DNA from: Saprospiraceae bacterium
GTDB lineage: Bacteria; Bacteroidota; Bacteroidia; Chitinophagales; Saprospiraceae
DNA: 64,000 nucleotides
NCBI GenBank assembly: GCA_016716185.1
Contig: JADJWV010000002.1
Span: 1,092,501-1,156,500, forward strand
Direction: 5' to 3'
Numbering within the stretch: the stretch's first letter is position 1; every line of letters starts with the position of its first letter. The translations under genes and the position numbers were made by a program. Below the pieces are notes generated by a model. The model did no database searches, was not told the origin of the DNA, and saw only the letters and a program-made list of their open reading frames with translations. Positions 17,701 through 26,202 of the stretch are shown piece by piece.

Positions 17701-18048
17701 TATTCTGCAAGCGATGGAGATATATTTGCATATCGCTTTCAAAAATATAAGTTAGGCCCGGTCATTGGTAAAAGATCCTGGGGTGGGGTCGTGGGTATCC
17801 GCGGAAGTTTGCCCATAGTGGATGGTGGCTTTCTTAACAGACCAGAATTTTCCAGATACAATCTCGAAGGAACACAATGGATCATGGAAGGGCACGGAGT
17901 CGATCCCGATATTGTGGTAGAAAACGACCCTTATGAGTCATTCATGGGTTCTGATAAACAGCTCGATAAAGCCATTGAAGTGATTCAGGGCTTAATGAAA
18001 GGTAAAACTTATAAAGAACCTGCACCACCTCCATACCCAAAGAAGTAA
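14797..18048 (+). CDS. Tricorn-type S41 peptidase with beta-propellers and PDZ domain
   Basis: 1,083 residues from the ATG chosen at 14797, which gives a clean signal peptide (MRYSKVCLFLFMAF, then MLNAQ). The order is Tricorn: a TolB-like propeller (FSPDGKYIAFSG-type repeats), a second propeller (WSPNGKYVAYIS, WSPDSKKILYS), a lysine/glutamate-rich linker near residue 550-580, the C1 core region (HECWRHMRDFVYDPNLHG), a PDZ domain (MNVKEGDFILAVNGV) and the S41 core. The catalytic set matches Tricorn: H749 in GHSYVGG, S972-D973 in YSASDGD and E1024 in NLEGTQW. Bacteroidota homologues are exported and degrade oligopeptides in the periplasm or outside (family knowledge). It appears complete. Confidence 0.9.
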   Translation: MRYSKVCLFLFMAFMLNAQETRLLRFPTIYNNQIAFSYAGDLYTVSSNGGTARKLTSHVGYEQFARFSPDGKYIAFSGQYDGNTEIYLIPAQGGEPKRLTYTATLNRDDLSDRMGPNNLCMGWKNNEQIIYRSRWREHNDFRGQLYLCNIKGGLSEQLPFNHAGFCSYSPDKTKLVYNHVFREFRTWKRYTGGMADDIRIFDFNTKKSEKITDNIHQDIIPMWVGDKIYYLSAREGRMNLYCYNTTSKQTKKVSNFKDYDCKFPSHNGQWIVFENGGYIYKLNTTNDQSEKVSIQIADDFSTGRNVLKSVKENLLSWDVGPDGNRAVYVARGDVFTVPLKNGEIRNLTQSSGSHDRNASWSPNGKYVAYISDASGEDEVYITGADGISTAIQLTRNGDNYKYGLQWSPDSKKILYSDRKQGLYAVDVETKSTTLLHSSQVFEISQYNWSPDSRYVCFTNPERKNNSSIMIYDFETKKVNAVTEYWFQSNSPVFSTDGKYLFFTSERSFNPRYNNLEWNHAYFDLTKIYMVTLKKDLPHPFEPKSDEVAVKEEKDKKEAKSEKEDKASQNKDSLSKNVNIDFDGIFNRVVEVTPVAGNYFGIESAGDKIYYFRSTLSDRMKWFVFDLKNQKETELSQEVNGYSFTPDRKKVMVSSKGNQYIIDVPSGKLNLETPLDLSDLKVNIDRKAEWNQIYHECWRHMRDFVYDPNLHGVDWKGLRKSYAELLPYVNHRADLTYVIGELIGELNLGHSYVGGGDYPKAERIPMGLLGAQVNRDPSGYIRIDKILKGENWSKRVRSPLTEVGMNVKEGDFILAVNGVSTKDVNDFYELLVGKAHKQVKLKVNNSAKPEGSREITVVPISDESDLYYYNWVQSNIERVTKATNGRVGYIHIPNMGPDGLNEFVKYFYPQLIKEAVIVDDRGNGGGNVSPHIIERLRREPVQVTMSRNGTPSFEPVEQIIGPKVALIDEYSASDGDIFAYRFQKYKLGPVIGKRSWGGVVGIRGSLPIVDGGFLNRPEFSRYNLEGTQWIMEGHGVDPDIVVENDPYESFMGSDKQLDKAIEVIQGLMKGKTYKEPAPPPYPKK

Positions 18049-18179
18049 ATCTGAGGAGTTTGGTTTGATAAGGGAGAGTAACATTAAAATGAATTTGAGA
18101 AGTGTCTCCTTATTGGTGCGGATCATCGATGATTGTGGCGTGCTGATCTAAGGAATTCCGCGGCATGAGCAGATCATAA

Positions 18180-18187
18180 TAAATTTG
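18180..18187 (+). promoter_or_regulatory. putative -7 box of the outer-membrane receptor gene
   Basis: TAAATTTG fits TAnnTTTG, 21 bases before the ATG at 18209. It argues against the longer TTG start at 18185. No clear -33 element. Confidence 0.35.
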
Positions 18188-18208
18188 GGTTTCAAATTAT
18201 TTGGTAAA

Positions 18209-20716
18209 ATGATCAAACAAGCAAAAAGCATTTCTTTCATTTTAGTTGCGCTGATAGCTATCCTATCCGGAGTGAATGCACAATTTGGGCCTGGCAATGC
18301 TGCGATGATCAGCGCCACTCAAATTGGGAAATTCCAGGGTCAGGTATTGGATTCCATCAGTAAACAGCCAGTTGGTTTTGCCAACATTGTGATCCAGGAA
18401 GCTTTGGAAAAAAAAGATGTGGACGGCAGTCTTGCAGACGATAAGGGAAAATTTACGATTAAGGAACTAAAGTTTGCCAAGTACAACATCATCGTTTCCT
18501 TTCTGGGATACGAAACTAAAATAATGGGCCCCTATAAAATCAATAAAGATGTTTACGAATATAAATTGGGAGTCATCTTATTGAGTCCAAAAGCTGAAGT
18601 TTTAAACGAAGTCACCGTTGTAGGAAGTAAAGATCTCATAGAAAACAAAATTGACAGATTGGTTTACAATGCAGAAAAAGATGTGACCACCAAAGGAGGG
18701 AATGCTGCTGATGTTTTACGAAGAACACCCTTGCTCACCGTAGATCTGGAAGGAAATGTGTCCATGAGAGGGAGCAGCAATTTGAAAGTCCTGATCAACG
18801 GAAAACCCTCTTCGATCATGTCTTCCAGTATTTCCGATGCATTAAAAATGATTCCTGCAGATGTTATTGAAAAAGTTGAAGTGATTACCAATCCGGGAGC
18901 AAAATACGATGCAGAAGGAACCGGTGGAATTATCAACATCGTTACAAAAACAAAAAAAATCCAGGGAGTGTCGGGTTCGGTCTATGCCAGTTTAGGTAGT
19001 AAAAGCAGCAGCCTGGGTTCTAATTTGAATATAAGAATGGGCAAAATTGGCTATGGGGCCAATATAGGTGGTTATTATTGGCGCGGCAAAGGAGATACAA
19101 AAGTGGATCGCGAAAATTTAAACACCGCCATCAATCCATATTACCTCCAGGAAGGTAATTCTTCGAATAATGGAGGAGGTTTGTATTCGCAATTGTCTGC
19201 CGATTACGACATAGATTTAAAAAATTCACTTACGTTTTCGGCCCGTTTTCCATTGAACAGATTTGCGAATGAAAATGAACTAACTACTTATACGGGTACC
19301 CAAAAAGGTAATTTGCCTTTCTCTTTTGAGCGACACAGCGAAGTGGTGAACAGTAGTTTTGGCACAGATCTCAATTTAGATTACAGGAGAACCTTTGACA
19401 AAGATTCGGATCGGGAGTTTTCGATCTCCGGACAATATTCCTATTCCAATAAAAACAGCGATTACGAAACCGATCAGTTTGATTCGCTTGGTATTTTAAA
19501 TTACAAGGAATTGGGTCCGAATTTGGGCACGAATAAAGAATATACAGTCGCTGCAGATTATTTGCACCCGCTTTCTAAAAAAGTAACATTTGAAACCGGT
19601 GCGAAATCCATTTTCAGAAATGTTTACAGCGATATATATTACGATACGCTGAATCTGATGAGCCAAACTTATTTAAGAGACGACAGCAGAAATAATTTGT
19701 TCGATTACGATCAGAATGTTGCATCTGCATACGGCCAAATTACCTTTCCCATTTCAGAAGCCCTCAAGGGGAGGGCAGGACTTCGATACGAACATACATT
19801 TATTCAGGGAGTGACGGTTTCTGATGGGAATGCTTTTGAAAATGATTATGCATCCTGGATTCCTTCCGGTTTAATGGCTTATACATTTAAAGACAAATCT
19901 TCATTAAAGGTATCGTATTCGAGGAGAATTCAGCGGCCCAGTATGTTTTATCTAAATCCGTATATTAATTACAACGACCCAACCAATATCTCCTATGGAA
20001 ATCCGGAACTTCAGCCCGAAATAACAGAATCCTTTGAGATGAGTTATAGTTTTGCAAAGGATGTTAAAAATGCTACGGTTTCTGTTTACCATAAAGTTAC
20101 AAACGACCTGATCGACAACTACCGTTTTATCGATACCTTAGGCAGAACGAACGCCACGTACAACAATCTATCAAGCAGTACTTCATCGGGATTGAGTATC
20201 AACGGTGGAATCATGAAGCTGGGAACGATTATTTTGAACGGTACCGTTAATTTGTATTACCAAAAGGTAGAGAGCAGCCAGTTTGTCGATGTCCGCAACG
20301 ATGCATTCAGCTACAGTTTGAATGGATTTGCAAACGTAAATATTACACCAACACTTGGCATTACTTTTTTTGGATTTGTGAATTCACCCAAGCTGACCAC
20401 CCAAGGCAAACAATCAAGTTGGTTTGTTTACTCTATTGGATTGCGAAAAGAAATGTGGAAAAAAATGGGAGGCATATCTGTAGGAATAGACAATATTTTT
20501 CACCCCAAAATGAATCTGGATTCTGAATTTAAATCGGAGACCCTGTATTACAAAGCCGATAATCGCTTTGAAGGCTGGGGTATCAGGGCCAGTCTGGATT
20601 ACCGGTTTGGTAAAATGGAATTTGGAGCAGCCAAGAAAAAAAGGAAGGGCAAATTAAACGACGACCTCAAACAGGGAGAAGGAGATGGTGGTGGTGGAAA
20701 TTCGGGAGCGAATTAA
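18209..20716 (+). CDS. TonB-dependent-receptor-like outer membrane beta-barrel family protein
   Basis: 835 residues from the ATG at 18209, giving a signal peptide ending GVNA-Q. A carboxypeptidase-regulatory-like beta-sandwich follows (VLDSISKQPVGFANIVIQEA through KYNIIVSFLGYET). Next is a plug-like domain (TKGGNAADVLRRTPLLTVDL, MRGSSNLKVLINGKPS, VITNPGAKYDAEGTGGIINI) and a long beta-barrel rich in aromatic strands (for example SYSRRIQRPSMFYLNPYIN). This order fits the OMP_b-brl_3 group of TonB-type receptors. There is no SusD partner next to it, so it is probably not a polysaccharide utilisation system. The substrate is unknown. A basic, glycine-rich tail follows the barrel. Confidence 0.88.
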   Translation: MIKQAKSISFILVALIAILSGVNAQFGPGNAAMISATQIGKFQGQVLDSISKQPVGFANIVIQEALEKKDVDGSLADDKGKFTIKELKFAKYNIIVSFLGYETKIMGPYKINKDVYEYKLGVILLSPKAEVLNEVTVVGSKDLIENKIDRLVYNAEKDVTTKGGNAADVLRRTPLLTVDLEGNVSMRGSSNLKVLINGKPSSIMSSSISDALKMIPADVIEKVEVITNPGAKYDAEGTGGIINIVTKTKKIQGVSGSVYASLGSKSSSLGSNLNIRMGKIGYGANIGGYYWRGKGDTKVDRENLNTAINPYYLQEGNSSNNGGGLYSQLSADYDIDLKNSLTFSARFPLNRFANENELTTYTGTQKGNLPFSFERHSEVVNSSFGTDLNLDYRRTFDKDSDREFSISGQYSYSNKNSDYETDQFDSLGILNYKELGPNLGTNKEYTVAADYLHPLSKKVTFETGAKSIFRNVYSDIYYDTLNLMSQTYLRDDSRNNLFDYDQNVASAYGQITFPISEALKGRAGLRYEHTFIQGVTVSDGNAFENDYASWIPSGLMAYTFKDKSSLKVSYSRRIQRPSMFYLNPYINYNDPTNISYGNPELQPEITESFEMSYSFAKDVKNATVSVYHKVTNDLIDNYRFIDTLGRTNATYNNLSSSTSSGLSINGGIMKLGTIILNGTVNLYYQKVESSQFVDVRNDAFSYSLNGFANVNITPTLGITFFGFVNSPKLTTQGKQSSWFVYSIGLRKEMWKKMGGISVGIDNIFHPKMNLDSEFKSETLYYKADNRFEGWGIRASLDYRFGKMEFGAAKKKRKGKLNDDLKQGEGDGGGGNSGAN

Positions 20717-21099
20717 ATTGAATGTAGTACTCCAGTCGATATATTTCTTCAACTTCAACGATTCCATGCATTTTTTTTTGCTGTAAAAAATCATGACCTG
20801 TCAGAATTTTGGTAAATAAGATTACAGCTAAATGCCTCTGCATAAATTAAACACAGCCAGGATTCAGGCATATCAATTCAAACACAATCCATTTATAATA
20901 ATGGAATGTAGCTTATAAATTTGAGACCATTCTTTTAGACACCAGACCTTTAGAAAACACTTAAAGCCCAAATACCGGTAGTTACCAGACTTTGAGCTTA
21001 TAATCTTTGAATTCGCTTCAAAAATTGTACCATTTGCTTCTCTTTTATTAAATTGTATGGATTTCTTTATTATTCATTCATAACAAAACACAATTTGTT
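20717..21099. other. intergenic, no feature seen
   Basis: AT-rich DNA between the receptor gene and the DUF1761 remnant. I see no reading frame with family resemblance, no strong terminator and no RNA gene. Confidence 0.4.
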
Positions 21100-21624
21100 A
21101 TGGATTTTAATTTATTGGCGCTCTTGCTCGCGGCTGTTACACCCATGATTTTTGGATTTATCTGGTAACACGATAAGGTATTTGGTAAGGCATGGTTGGA
21201 TTCGATTGGCATGCCCAAAGAAAAGATGAATTCGGACAATATGATCAAGCTTTTCGGTGGATTTTTTTATATGTGCATTGGTGATCGCATTGGGTTTAAG
21301 TATAATCGCAACGCACGATGCATCAATTGGAGGAGCATGGTATTACGAGACCAATGGTCCCATGAAGCCTGACCCAAATTCAGAATCCGGAAAGTGGTTG
21401 CATAATACCTGGATAATCTTGCTGCTTCAATTTATAAGTTTAAACTTGGAGCATTCCATGGGCTGTTAACTGTTGGGATATTTTTGTTATGGCCCATTGT
21501 CGTGAATGATGAATTTTTTGAACGTAAAAGATTCAAATACATGGCTGTTAAAGCTGGATTCTGGATGATCTCTCTTGCCCTCATGGGAGGTATAATTGCT
21601 GCGATGTTCCGAAAGGAATCTTAA
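21100..21624 (+). pseudogene. DUF1761 membrane protein, broken by one stop and two frameshifts
   Basis: Reading from ATG 21100 gives MDFNLLALLLAAVTPMIFGF-IW, then a TAA where the family has tyrosine (GFIWY...KVFGKAW), then HDKVFGKAWLDSIGMPKEKM. The frame is lost at a run of seven T (near 21256-21267) and resumes as FFICALVIALGLSIIATHDA and later GPMKPDPNSESGKW. It is lost again after HNTW (near 21415), where one G seems missing, and resumes as NLAASIYKFKLGAFHGLL down to GGIIAAMFRKES and the stop at 21622-21624. All parts of a four-helix DUF1761 protein are present. One base substitution and two homopolymer indels account for the damage. Confidence 0.8.
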
Positions 21625-21738
21625 AGTCAATTTTAGCAGTGATGCTATGGAGTATAATTTACGAACTCATCATTACCTCTGGCGGGGTGGTGAGTTCGTA
21701 AAGTTTAAATGGAGGACATGAATAAATTTAACATCACA

Positions 21739-22533
21739 CTAAAGTTTGATAAAAGAAACGGATATAATGCCTTCATTTCTTTTATTTCTTAGTAGCCCAA
21801 AATAATAGCCTGGAGGCAAACCAGGCAACTTCACTTCGTATAACTTGTTATAGGCTGGAATATTGATTTCATGAAGAGCTTGTTGTCCTGAGTATTCGTA
21901 TAGCAGTAAACTCTGTTCCGTATATATAGGTTCATTACAAACAAGTGTTAGTGTATTGTCAGTGATCAGGTTGTTTTTAATTTGTTGATTGTAATTCATT
22001 TCGTATGAAGACAGTTGACTGACTTCGCAATCTTTTGGAGTCAGACCAAGTTGATTGAATCTGAAGTCAAAAACCTGGAGGGTAGGAGGATCAATTTCCA
22101 TCACAATTTTTTTACTGGAATCAATGACATAAAAGGTAGGAAACCCAATGATATTGTACGCGTTGACAACAGCGTTGCCACCGCCTTCTAATCCGCTGAT
22201 GGAAGGGTACTCAATTTTGTATGTTGCATCATAAGCCAATACTTCCGCATTGGTATCGTTGTGATCAATGGAAATGAAGACCACATCTTTTTTATTGCAA
22301 CCATATTTTTTATAAGCCAGATTCACTTGTGGAGTATAATATTGACACGGGGTACAAGTGGTAAAGAAAAAATCCAGAACGACGGTTTTCCCTTTTTCCA
22401 GGTAATCGTACAGATGATGTTGCTGGCCATGTGTATCAGTTACCTTAAAATCCGGAGCGATTTGCCCAACCTGGGCGAATGTATTTTTCAGGTTCGGGCC
22501 AAGCAGGATTAAAAGGCAGATGAAGATCTTCAT
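21739..22533 (-). CDS. secreted TlpA/AhpC-like thioredoxin-fold protein
   Basis: 264 residues. The signal peptide ends NTFA-Q (about 20). The redoxin domain spans about 22-165: APDFKVTDTHGQQHHLYDYL, the redox motif C60-TPC63 in FFFTTCTPCQYY, and the cis-proline loop GFPTFYVID. The last 90 residues resemble a T9SS sorting domain (LPGLPPGYYFGLLRNKRNEG), though less clearly than its neighbours. The likely role is disulfide reduction or exchange outside the cytoplasm. It lies 11 bases downstream of the Kelch protein gene in the same direction, so the two are probably one operon. Confidence 0.75.
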   Translation of the reverse strand: MKIFICLLILLGPNLKNTFAQVGQIAPDFKVTDTHGQQHHLYDYLEKGKTVVLDFFFTTCTPCQYYTPQVNLAYKKYGCNKKDVVFISIDHNDTNAEVLAYDATYKIEYPSISGLEGGGNAVVNAYNIIGFPTFYVIDSSKKIVMEIDPPTLQVFDFRFNQLGLTPKDCEVSQLSSYEMNYNQQIKNNLITDNTLTLVCNEPIYTEQSLLLYEYSGQQALHEINIPAYNKLYEVKLPGLPPGYYFGLLRNKRNEGIISVSFIKL

Positions 22534-22544
22534 ACGTTTAAAAT

Positions 22545-23747
22545 TTATGGATTCAAATTCAGGAAAGTTTTTGTAAGAGTATGAGCGTTGGATTGTATTT
22601 GGATTATATATAACCCATTTGGGAAATGCGAGTTGTTAAATTCAATATTTTTAATTTTTTGTCCCTTGCATATTTCATTGTAGAGGGATTTGCCGTTGCT
22701 TGAGAAAATGCTTAGTTGGAGTTTTTGGTCCACTAAAAATTCAGGCAATTCAAGTTTCAACACAGAATTTCTGATGGAAGCCTGGAAAGCAATTTTGCGG
22801 GAACTCTCTTTTTGTCCAGATGGATTTTGATGGGGACACAAACGCAACAATTGAAATTTTACATTGGGATCAATGGCATGATTTCCACCAACTACATAGA
22901 TACAACTGTCGAGGCTAACCATATTGTGATAATTCGTTCCGATAGGTAAGGAGACCGGATACTGACCTAAAGTTTCGCTTTTTGTATCAAACAGATAGAC
23001 TTCTGATCGTTCCTGAAAATCGTAATAACCTCCTGCAAGAAAAATCTGATCGCCAATGGCGGCTCCCTGAAAACCATGAACTCTCACCGGGAAATTTGGC
23101 AGACTGGTCCAACTGTCTGAAACCGGATCGTATTTATTTACCCGGTTATTTGGAGCGGTATAACCTCCTCCGCAGAATCTGTAAATGTGATGATTTGCAG
23201 CCACATGTGCGCCATAAAAAAACTGGCCGTCCGGCAATGGGTTTTTAGTGATCCAGCTGTTGCTGGTTGCGTCGTAGGTCTGGCACAAGGTAGTCATTCC
23301 CTGCCCGGCGAGACTGAACAAGGTTTCATCCAGGTTGACTGCATAGTGTATAGCCCGGGGTGCGGTTAGATTTGCCGCGGGGCTCCAATTGTCGGTCATC
23401 GGATCATACACATGATGTTGGTTGGAAGGGCTGCCTGAGTTTGGAAAACCACCACCGAAAAAATGGATTTTTCCGTTTACCTGAGCACCTGCGGGTTGTT
23501 GCGCGAGATAAGGGACATTGGCTTTGGGTTCCCAGGTGTTCGTCGCCGGGTCGTAGGCAAAATGGTGATTCGTGGCACCTCCAACTCCGCCACCGCCCAT
23601 GATGTGAATTTTGCCGTTGGCTACGGCCACCACCGGGAAAGTGAAACTTTCGGGGATGGGTGCAAGTACTTCCCATTGCTGGGCATTCAGTTTAAAAACG
23701 CTGATGGAGAGAATCGCACTCAATGCGAACAGGAGTGAACATTTCAT
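22545..23747 (-). CDS. Kelch-repeat protein with T9SS sorting domain
   Basis: 400 residues. A signal peptide (MKCSLLFALSAILSISVF, KLNAQ) is followed by about six Kelch blades with the pattern (h)GGxxx...YDPxxxxW (for example KIHIMGGGGVGGATNHHFAY then DPATNTWEPKANVPY; KIHFFGGGFPNSGSP; RFCGGGYTAPNNRVNKYDPV). The C-terminal 80 residues are a type A T9SS domain (KLQLSIFSSNGKSLYNEICK, then NSHFPNGLYIIQIQS). It should be a surface or released beta-propeller, probably for binding. It is the first gene of a pair with the thioredoxin-like protein. Confidence 0.85.
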   Translation of the reverse strand: MKCSLLFALSAILSISVFKLNAQQWEVLAPIPESFTFPVVAVANGKIHIMGGGGVGGATNHHFAYDPATNTWEPKANVPYLAQQPAGAQVNGKIHFFGGGFPNSGSPSNQHHVYDPMTDNWSPAANLTAPRAIHYAVNLDETLFSLAGQGMTTLCQTYDATSNSWITKNPLPDGQFFYGAHVAANHHIYRFCGGGYTAPNNRVNKYDPVSDSWTSLPNFPVRVHGFQGAAIGDQIFLAGGYYDFQERSEVYLFDTKSETLGQYPVSLPIGTNYHNMVSLDSCIYVVGGNHAIDPNVKFQLLRLCPHQNPSGQKESSRKIAFQASIRNSVLKLELPEFLVDQKLQLSIFSSNGKSLYNEICKGQKIKNIEFNNSHFPNGLYIIQIQSNAHTLTKTFLNLNP

Positions 23748-23832
23748 GATTAGAGTTTTTGTCCCCTTGGATGGACATTAGTATAACAAATCTAATGAAA
23801 TAATTTTGGAATGGGGCAAATCAATGGAGTAA

Positions 23833-24020
23833 GGCATGGAGGCGTATGGGCATGGAGGCGTTTAGGCATGGAGGCGTTTAGGCTTATAGGCATGGAGGCG
23901 TGTAGGCATGGAGGCGTGTAGGCATGGAGGCATATAGGCTTATAGGCATGGAGGCGTTTAGGCATGTAGGCATTTAGGCTTATAGGCGTGTAGGCATTTA
24001 GACTTTTTGGACTTTTAGGC
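23833..24020. repeat. degenerate minisatellite, units like GGCATGGAGGCGTTTA
   Basis: About ten units built from GGCATGGAGGCG(T/A) plus TTTA, TGTA or CTTATA. The units vary in length and no unique spacers separate them, so this is not a CRISPR array. It lies upstream of the Kelch gene start, where its promoter should be. Confidence 0.75.
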
Positions 24021-24026
24021 CTGAAG

Positions 24027-24084
24027 TCCCGATAAAATATAGAGAATTATTCCTTTACTAAAATATTATGCAATTTTATCGGGA
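24027..24084. repeat. stem-loop element, copy 2
   Basis: Arms TCCCGATAAAAT (24027-24038) and ATTTTATCGGGA (24073-24084) pair perfectly over 12 bases around a 34-base loop. The arms equal those of the element at 6297-6354, but the loop sequence differs. Confidence 0.6.
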
Positions 24085-24361
24085 TGTAGGTTTTTAGGCT
24101 TGTAGGGTGGAAGGATTGTAATTCAGCGAAAAAGCTTGAAGCGAAAAGCTTAAAGCGAAGAATTTGCATTCTAAATTTAAACTAACATATGTTAGATTAA
24201 ATAACCTCTTTCCAAACCTTAATAACAACTAACATCTATCAACTAACTTCTAACAACTACCAACTAACTTCTACCAACTAGCAACTAACAACTAATGACT
24301 GCCAACTGTTAACTGCCAACTGTTTTTTCAGCATTTGAAATTTCGAGGATCAAGGAGAAAT

Positions 24362-24390
24362 AAAAAAGGCAGTTAAAGCTGCAAACTGCC
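24362..24390 (-). terminator. Rho-independent terminator after the partial tRNA-Pro
   Basis: On the minus strand GGCAGTT, a nine-base loop and AACTGCC are followed by TTTTTT. It lies 22 bases past the tRNA fragment at 24412-24462, so it was probably the original terminator of the tRNA-Pro gene before the island inserted. Confidence 0.6.
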
Positions 24391-24411
24391 AACTGTTAAC
24401 TGCCAACTTTT

Positions 24412-24462
24412 AAGTCGGGGCGAAAAGATTTGAACTTTCGACCCCACGCCCCCCAGACGTGT
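24412..24462 (-). repeat. 3' part of tRNA-Pro, displaced attachment site
   Basis: These 51 bases are identical to 38573-38623. They cover the anticodon arm, variable loop, T arm, acceptor 3' strand and discriminator base (nucleotides 27-74) of the intact tRNA-Pro. Immediately upstream on the minus strand the sequence is unrelated (AT-rich), so no functional tRNA can be made. Position and orientation are those of an att site left after integration into a tRNA 3' end. Confidence 0.85.
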
Positions 24463-24664
24463 ATTATTTGGTTCTATATAATTCAATATGGTTTAATAGT
24501 ATCTGTAAATCAATGTAATATGATAAAAATAAGCGCGCGATATGCATCGTAATTCGATTTTGGAATCGAAATTTCTTAATGTGCGCACCCACGATTATTT
24601 TGGAAGAACCGGACACGAGAGAACTCCTTTTTCTTATCAATGTAAACCTGTTGTGACTACAAAT

Positions 24665-24691
24665 AAAAAAGCCCACGATTTCTCGATGGCC
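24665..24691 (-). terminator. putative terminator of the VOC-SRPBCC-decarboxylase operon
   Basis: On the minus strand GGCCATCGAGAAATCGTGGGC, with a bulged T in the stem and a GAAA loop, runs into TTTTTT. It begins 27 bases after the decarboxylase stop codon. Confidence 0.5.
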
Positions 24692-24717
24692 ATTGACTTT
24701 TTATTCTCTTTAAAGGT

Positions 24718-26172
24718 TTAGACTTTGAAATCGTTTTCATTTGAAAATCGTTGTGTTTTGTAAATAAATAATTTAATGACTTTTTCTACTTTGTTTATAG
24801 TTTCATCATCAATAAATGGATTCAATAAAATTGTACGCTGCCATAATTTGTTATTGTGTGTTGGAAGTGAGAAAAATAAATTATGCTCACGGATTGCGTA
24901 TTCATTAAATTCTTTATTGAGTTGGTTACTTCTTGTCTCTTCTGATGCTCTTAAACGAAACGTTGGAATGTTCATTTCAGGCACACTTGCAAATTCCACC
25001 TCCGGTATTTGTTTGATAACAGAAACAAATTGTTTTGTAATTGCATAGGAGCGATCGATCATTTTCTCATAACCTGACAAACCAATAGATAGAATGCTCA
25101 ACCAAAGTTTTAATACTTCAGCGTGTTTGGTTCCCTGTATGCTGAGTTCACTGAGATTAATGTATTGATCCTGTTCTTTGGTATAAAATGCTTTCATGCT
25201 GAAATATTTTTGTAAAATATCCTGATCACGAAACATGAGCATGGAACAGGTTTTTGCTATGTGCATCCACTTTTGAGGGTTAAAAGAAATTGAATCTGAT
25301 TTTTCAATTCCATTTAATCTGTGTTTTTCGGTTTGAGATAAAATGATAGCTCCGCCATAAATTGCATCGGTATGTAGCCATAAGTTATATTGTTTGCAAA
25401 TTTCAGCAATCTCTTCTATCGGATCAATACTACCGGTAACGGTAGCACCAATTGTTGCTACAACCGCAAATGGACTTTGACCATTTTGTATGGTATTATT
25501 AATTTTGAATATTAAATCCTGCGTGTTCATTTTACCGTTTGCATCAGCATAAACTAATACTAAACTATCAATACCCAGACCTGCTATCATGCATGCTTTT
25601 TTAATACTTACGTGAGCATGTTCATTTGCAAAAAGCACCAATTTGCCTTTGCTCCTTGATAGATCACCATCATTGCTCTTAAGAAAATAATTACGCGCTG
25701 TAATAACGGCCTGAATGTTTGATAAGGTGCCTCCGCTAACAATGATACCTGTTGCCGATGAAGGCAAACCAAACAAATCTGAAAACTGTTTAAGTAATGC
25801 ATATTCCAATCGGGTAAAATAAGGAGACATTTCGAGACTAAACATGTTGTTGTTTAGTGCTGCTGAATAAAGACTGCCTATGATAGAATAGGTTGATGGC
25901 AAGCTATCCATGTGGCCTATGTAGCCCCGGTTTGCAGGATTCATACTCATGTTAATGACATTAACAAGTTCCTCTTGAAGTTTTTCTTTATTAAGAGGGG
26001 CAATAGGAATTTCAAAGTTGAATTTGTTTAGTTGTTCATCTGAGGGAAGAACCGGTTTTTGATCGGCAGAAGAAATGAAATCAACCAATAGATTTGTTAC
26101 CTCATTAAATATTTTTAAAACTGCAGTTTTATTGCTTCCATCCGGTTTTATAAAAGTATTTTCCTGACACAT
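24718..26172 (-). CDS. PLP-dependent group II amino acid decarboxylase
   Basis: 484 residues, normal for the Pyridoxal_deC family (glutamate, aromatic amino acid and 2,4-diaminobutyrate decarboxylases). Visible features: NRGYIGHMDSLPS (81-93), TGIIVSGGTLSNI (141-153) contacting the PLP phosphate, ATIGATVTGSIDPIEEI (239-255), LHTDAIYGG (266-274, D269 to the PLP nitrogen) and the Schiff-base lysine K301 in SISFNPQKWMHI. The usual HK pair is QK here. The substrate cannot be fixed. It is the last gene of an apparent operon with the VOC and SRPBCC genes under the MocR operator. MocR regulators often respond to PLP and amines, which fits. Confidence 0.85.
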   Translation of the reverse strand: MCQENTFIKPDGSNKTAVLKIFNEVTNLLVDFISSADQKPVLPSDEQLNKFNFEIPIAPLNKEKLQEELVNVINMSMNPANRGYIGHMDSLPSTYSIIGSLYSAALNNNMFSLEMSPYFTRLEYALLKQFSDLFGLPSSATGIIVSGGTLSNIQAVITARNYFLKSNDGDLSRSKGKLVLFANEHAHVSIKKACMIAGLGIDSLVLVYADANGKMNTQDLIFKINNTIQNGQSPFAVVATIGATVTGSIDPIEEIAEICKQYNLWLHTDAIYGGAIILSQTEKHRLNGIEKSDSISFNPQKWMHIAKTCSMLMFRDQDILQKYFSMKAFYTKEQDQYINLSELSIQGTKHAEVLKLWLSILSIGLSGYEKMIDRSYAITKQFVSVIKQIPEVEFASVPEMNIPTFRLRASEETRSNQLNKEFNEYAIREHNLFFSLPTHNNKLWQRTILLNPFIDDETINKVEKVIKLFIYKTQRFSNENDFKV

Positions 26173-26202
26173 TCTTGCTTGGTAAACAATAAAGTTTGGA
26201 AT

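Larger units (their letters stand above)
23748..24411. other. repeat-rich intergenic DNA left of the island
   Basis: No gene. It contains, in order, a GGCATGGAGGCG-type minisatellite (23833-24020), the second stem-loop element (24027-24084), CAACTAAC-type short repeats (about 24226-24323) and a probable terminator (24362-24390). ACTGCCAACTGTTAACTGCC occurs twice, at 24298 and 24386. Confidence 0.6.

Noticed and set aside
23833..24020. Regular repeats that could suggest a CRISPR array
   Set aside because: The units differ in length and touch each other; there are no unique spacers and no cas genes. It is a degenerate minisatellite.
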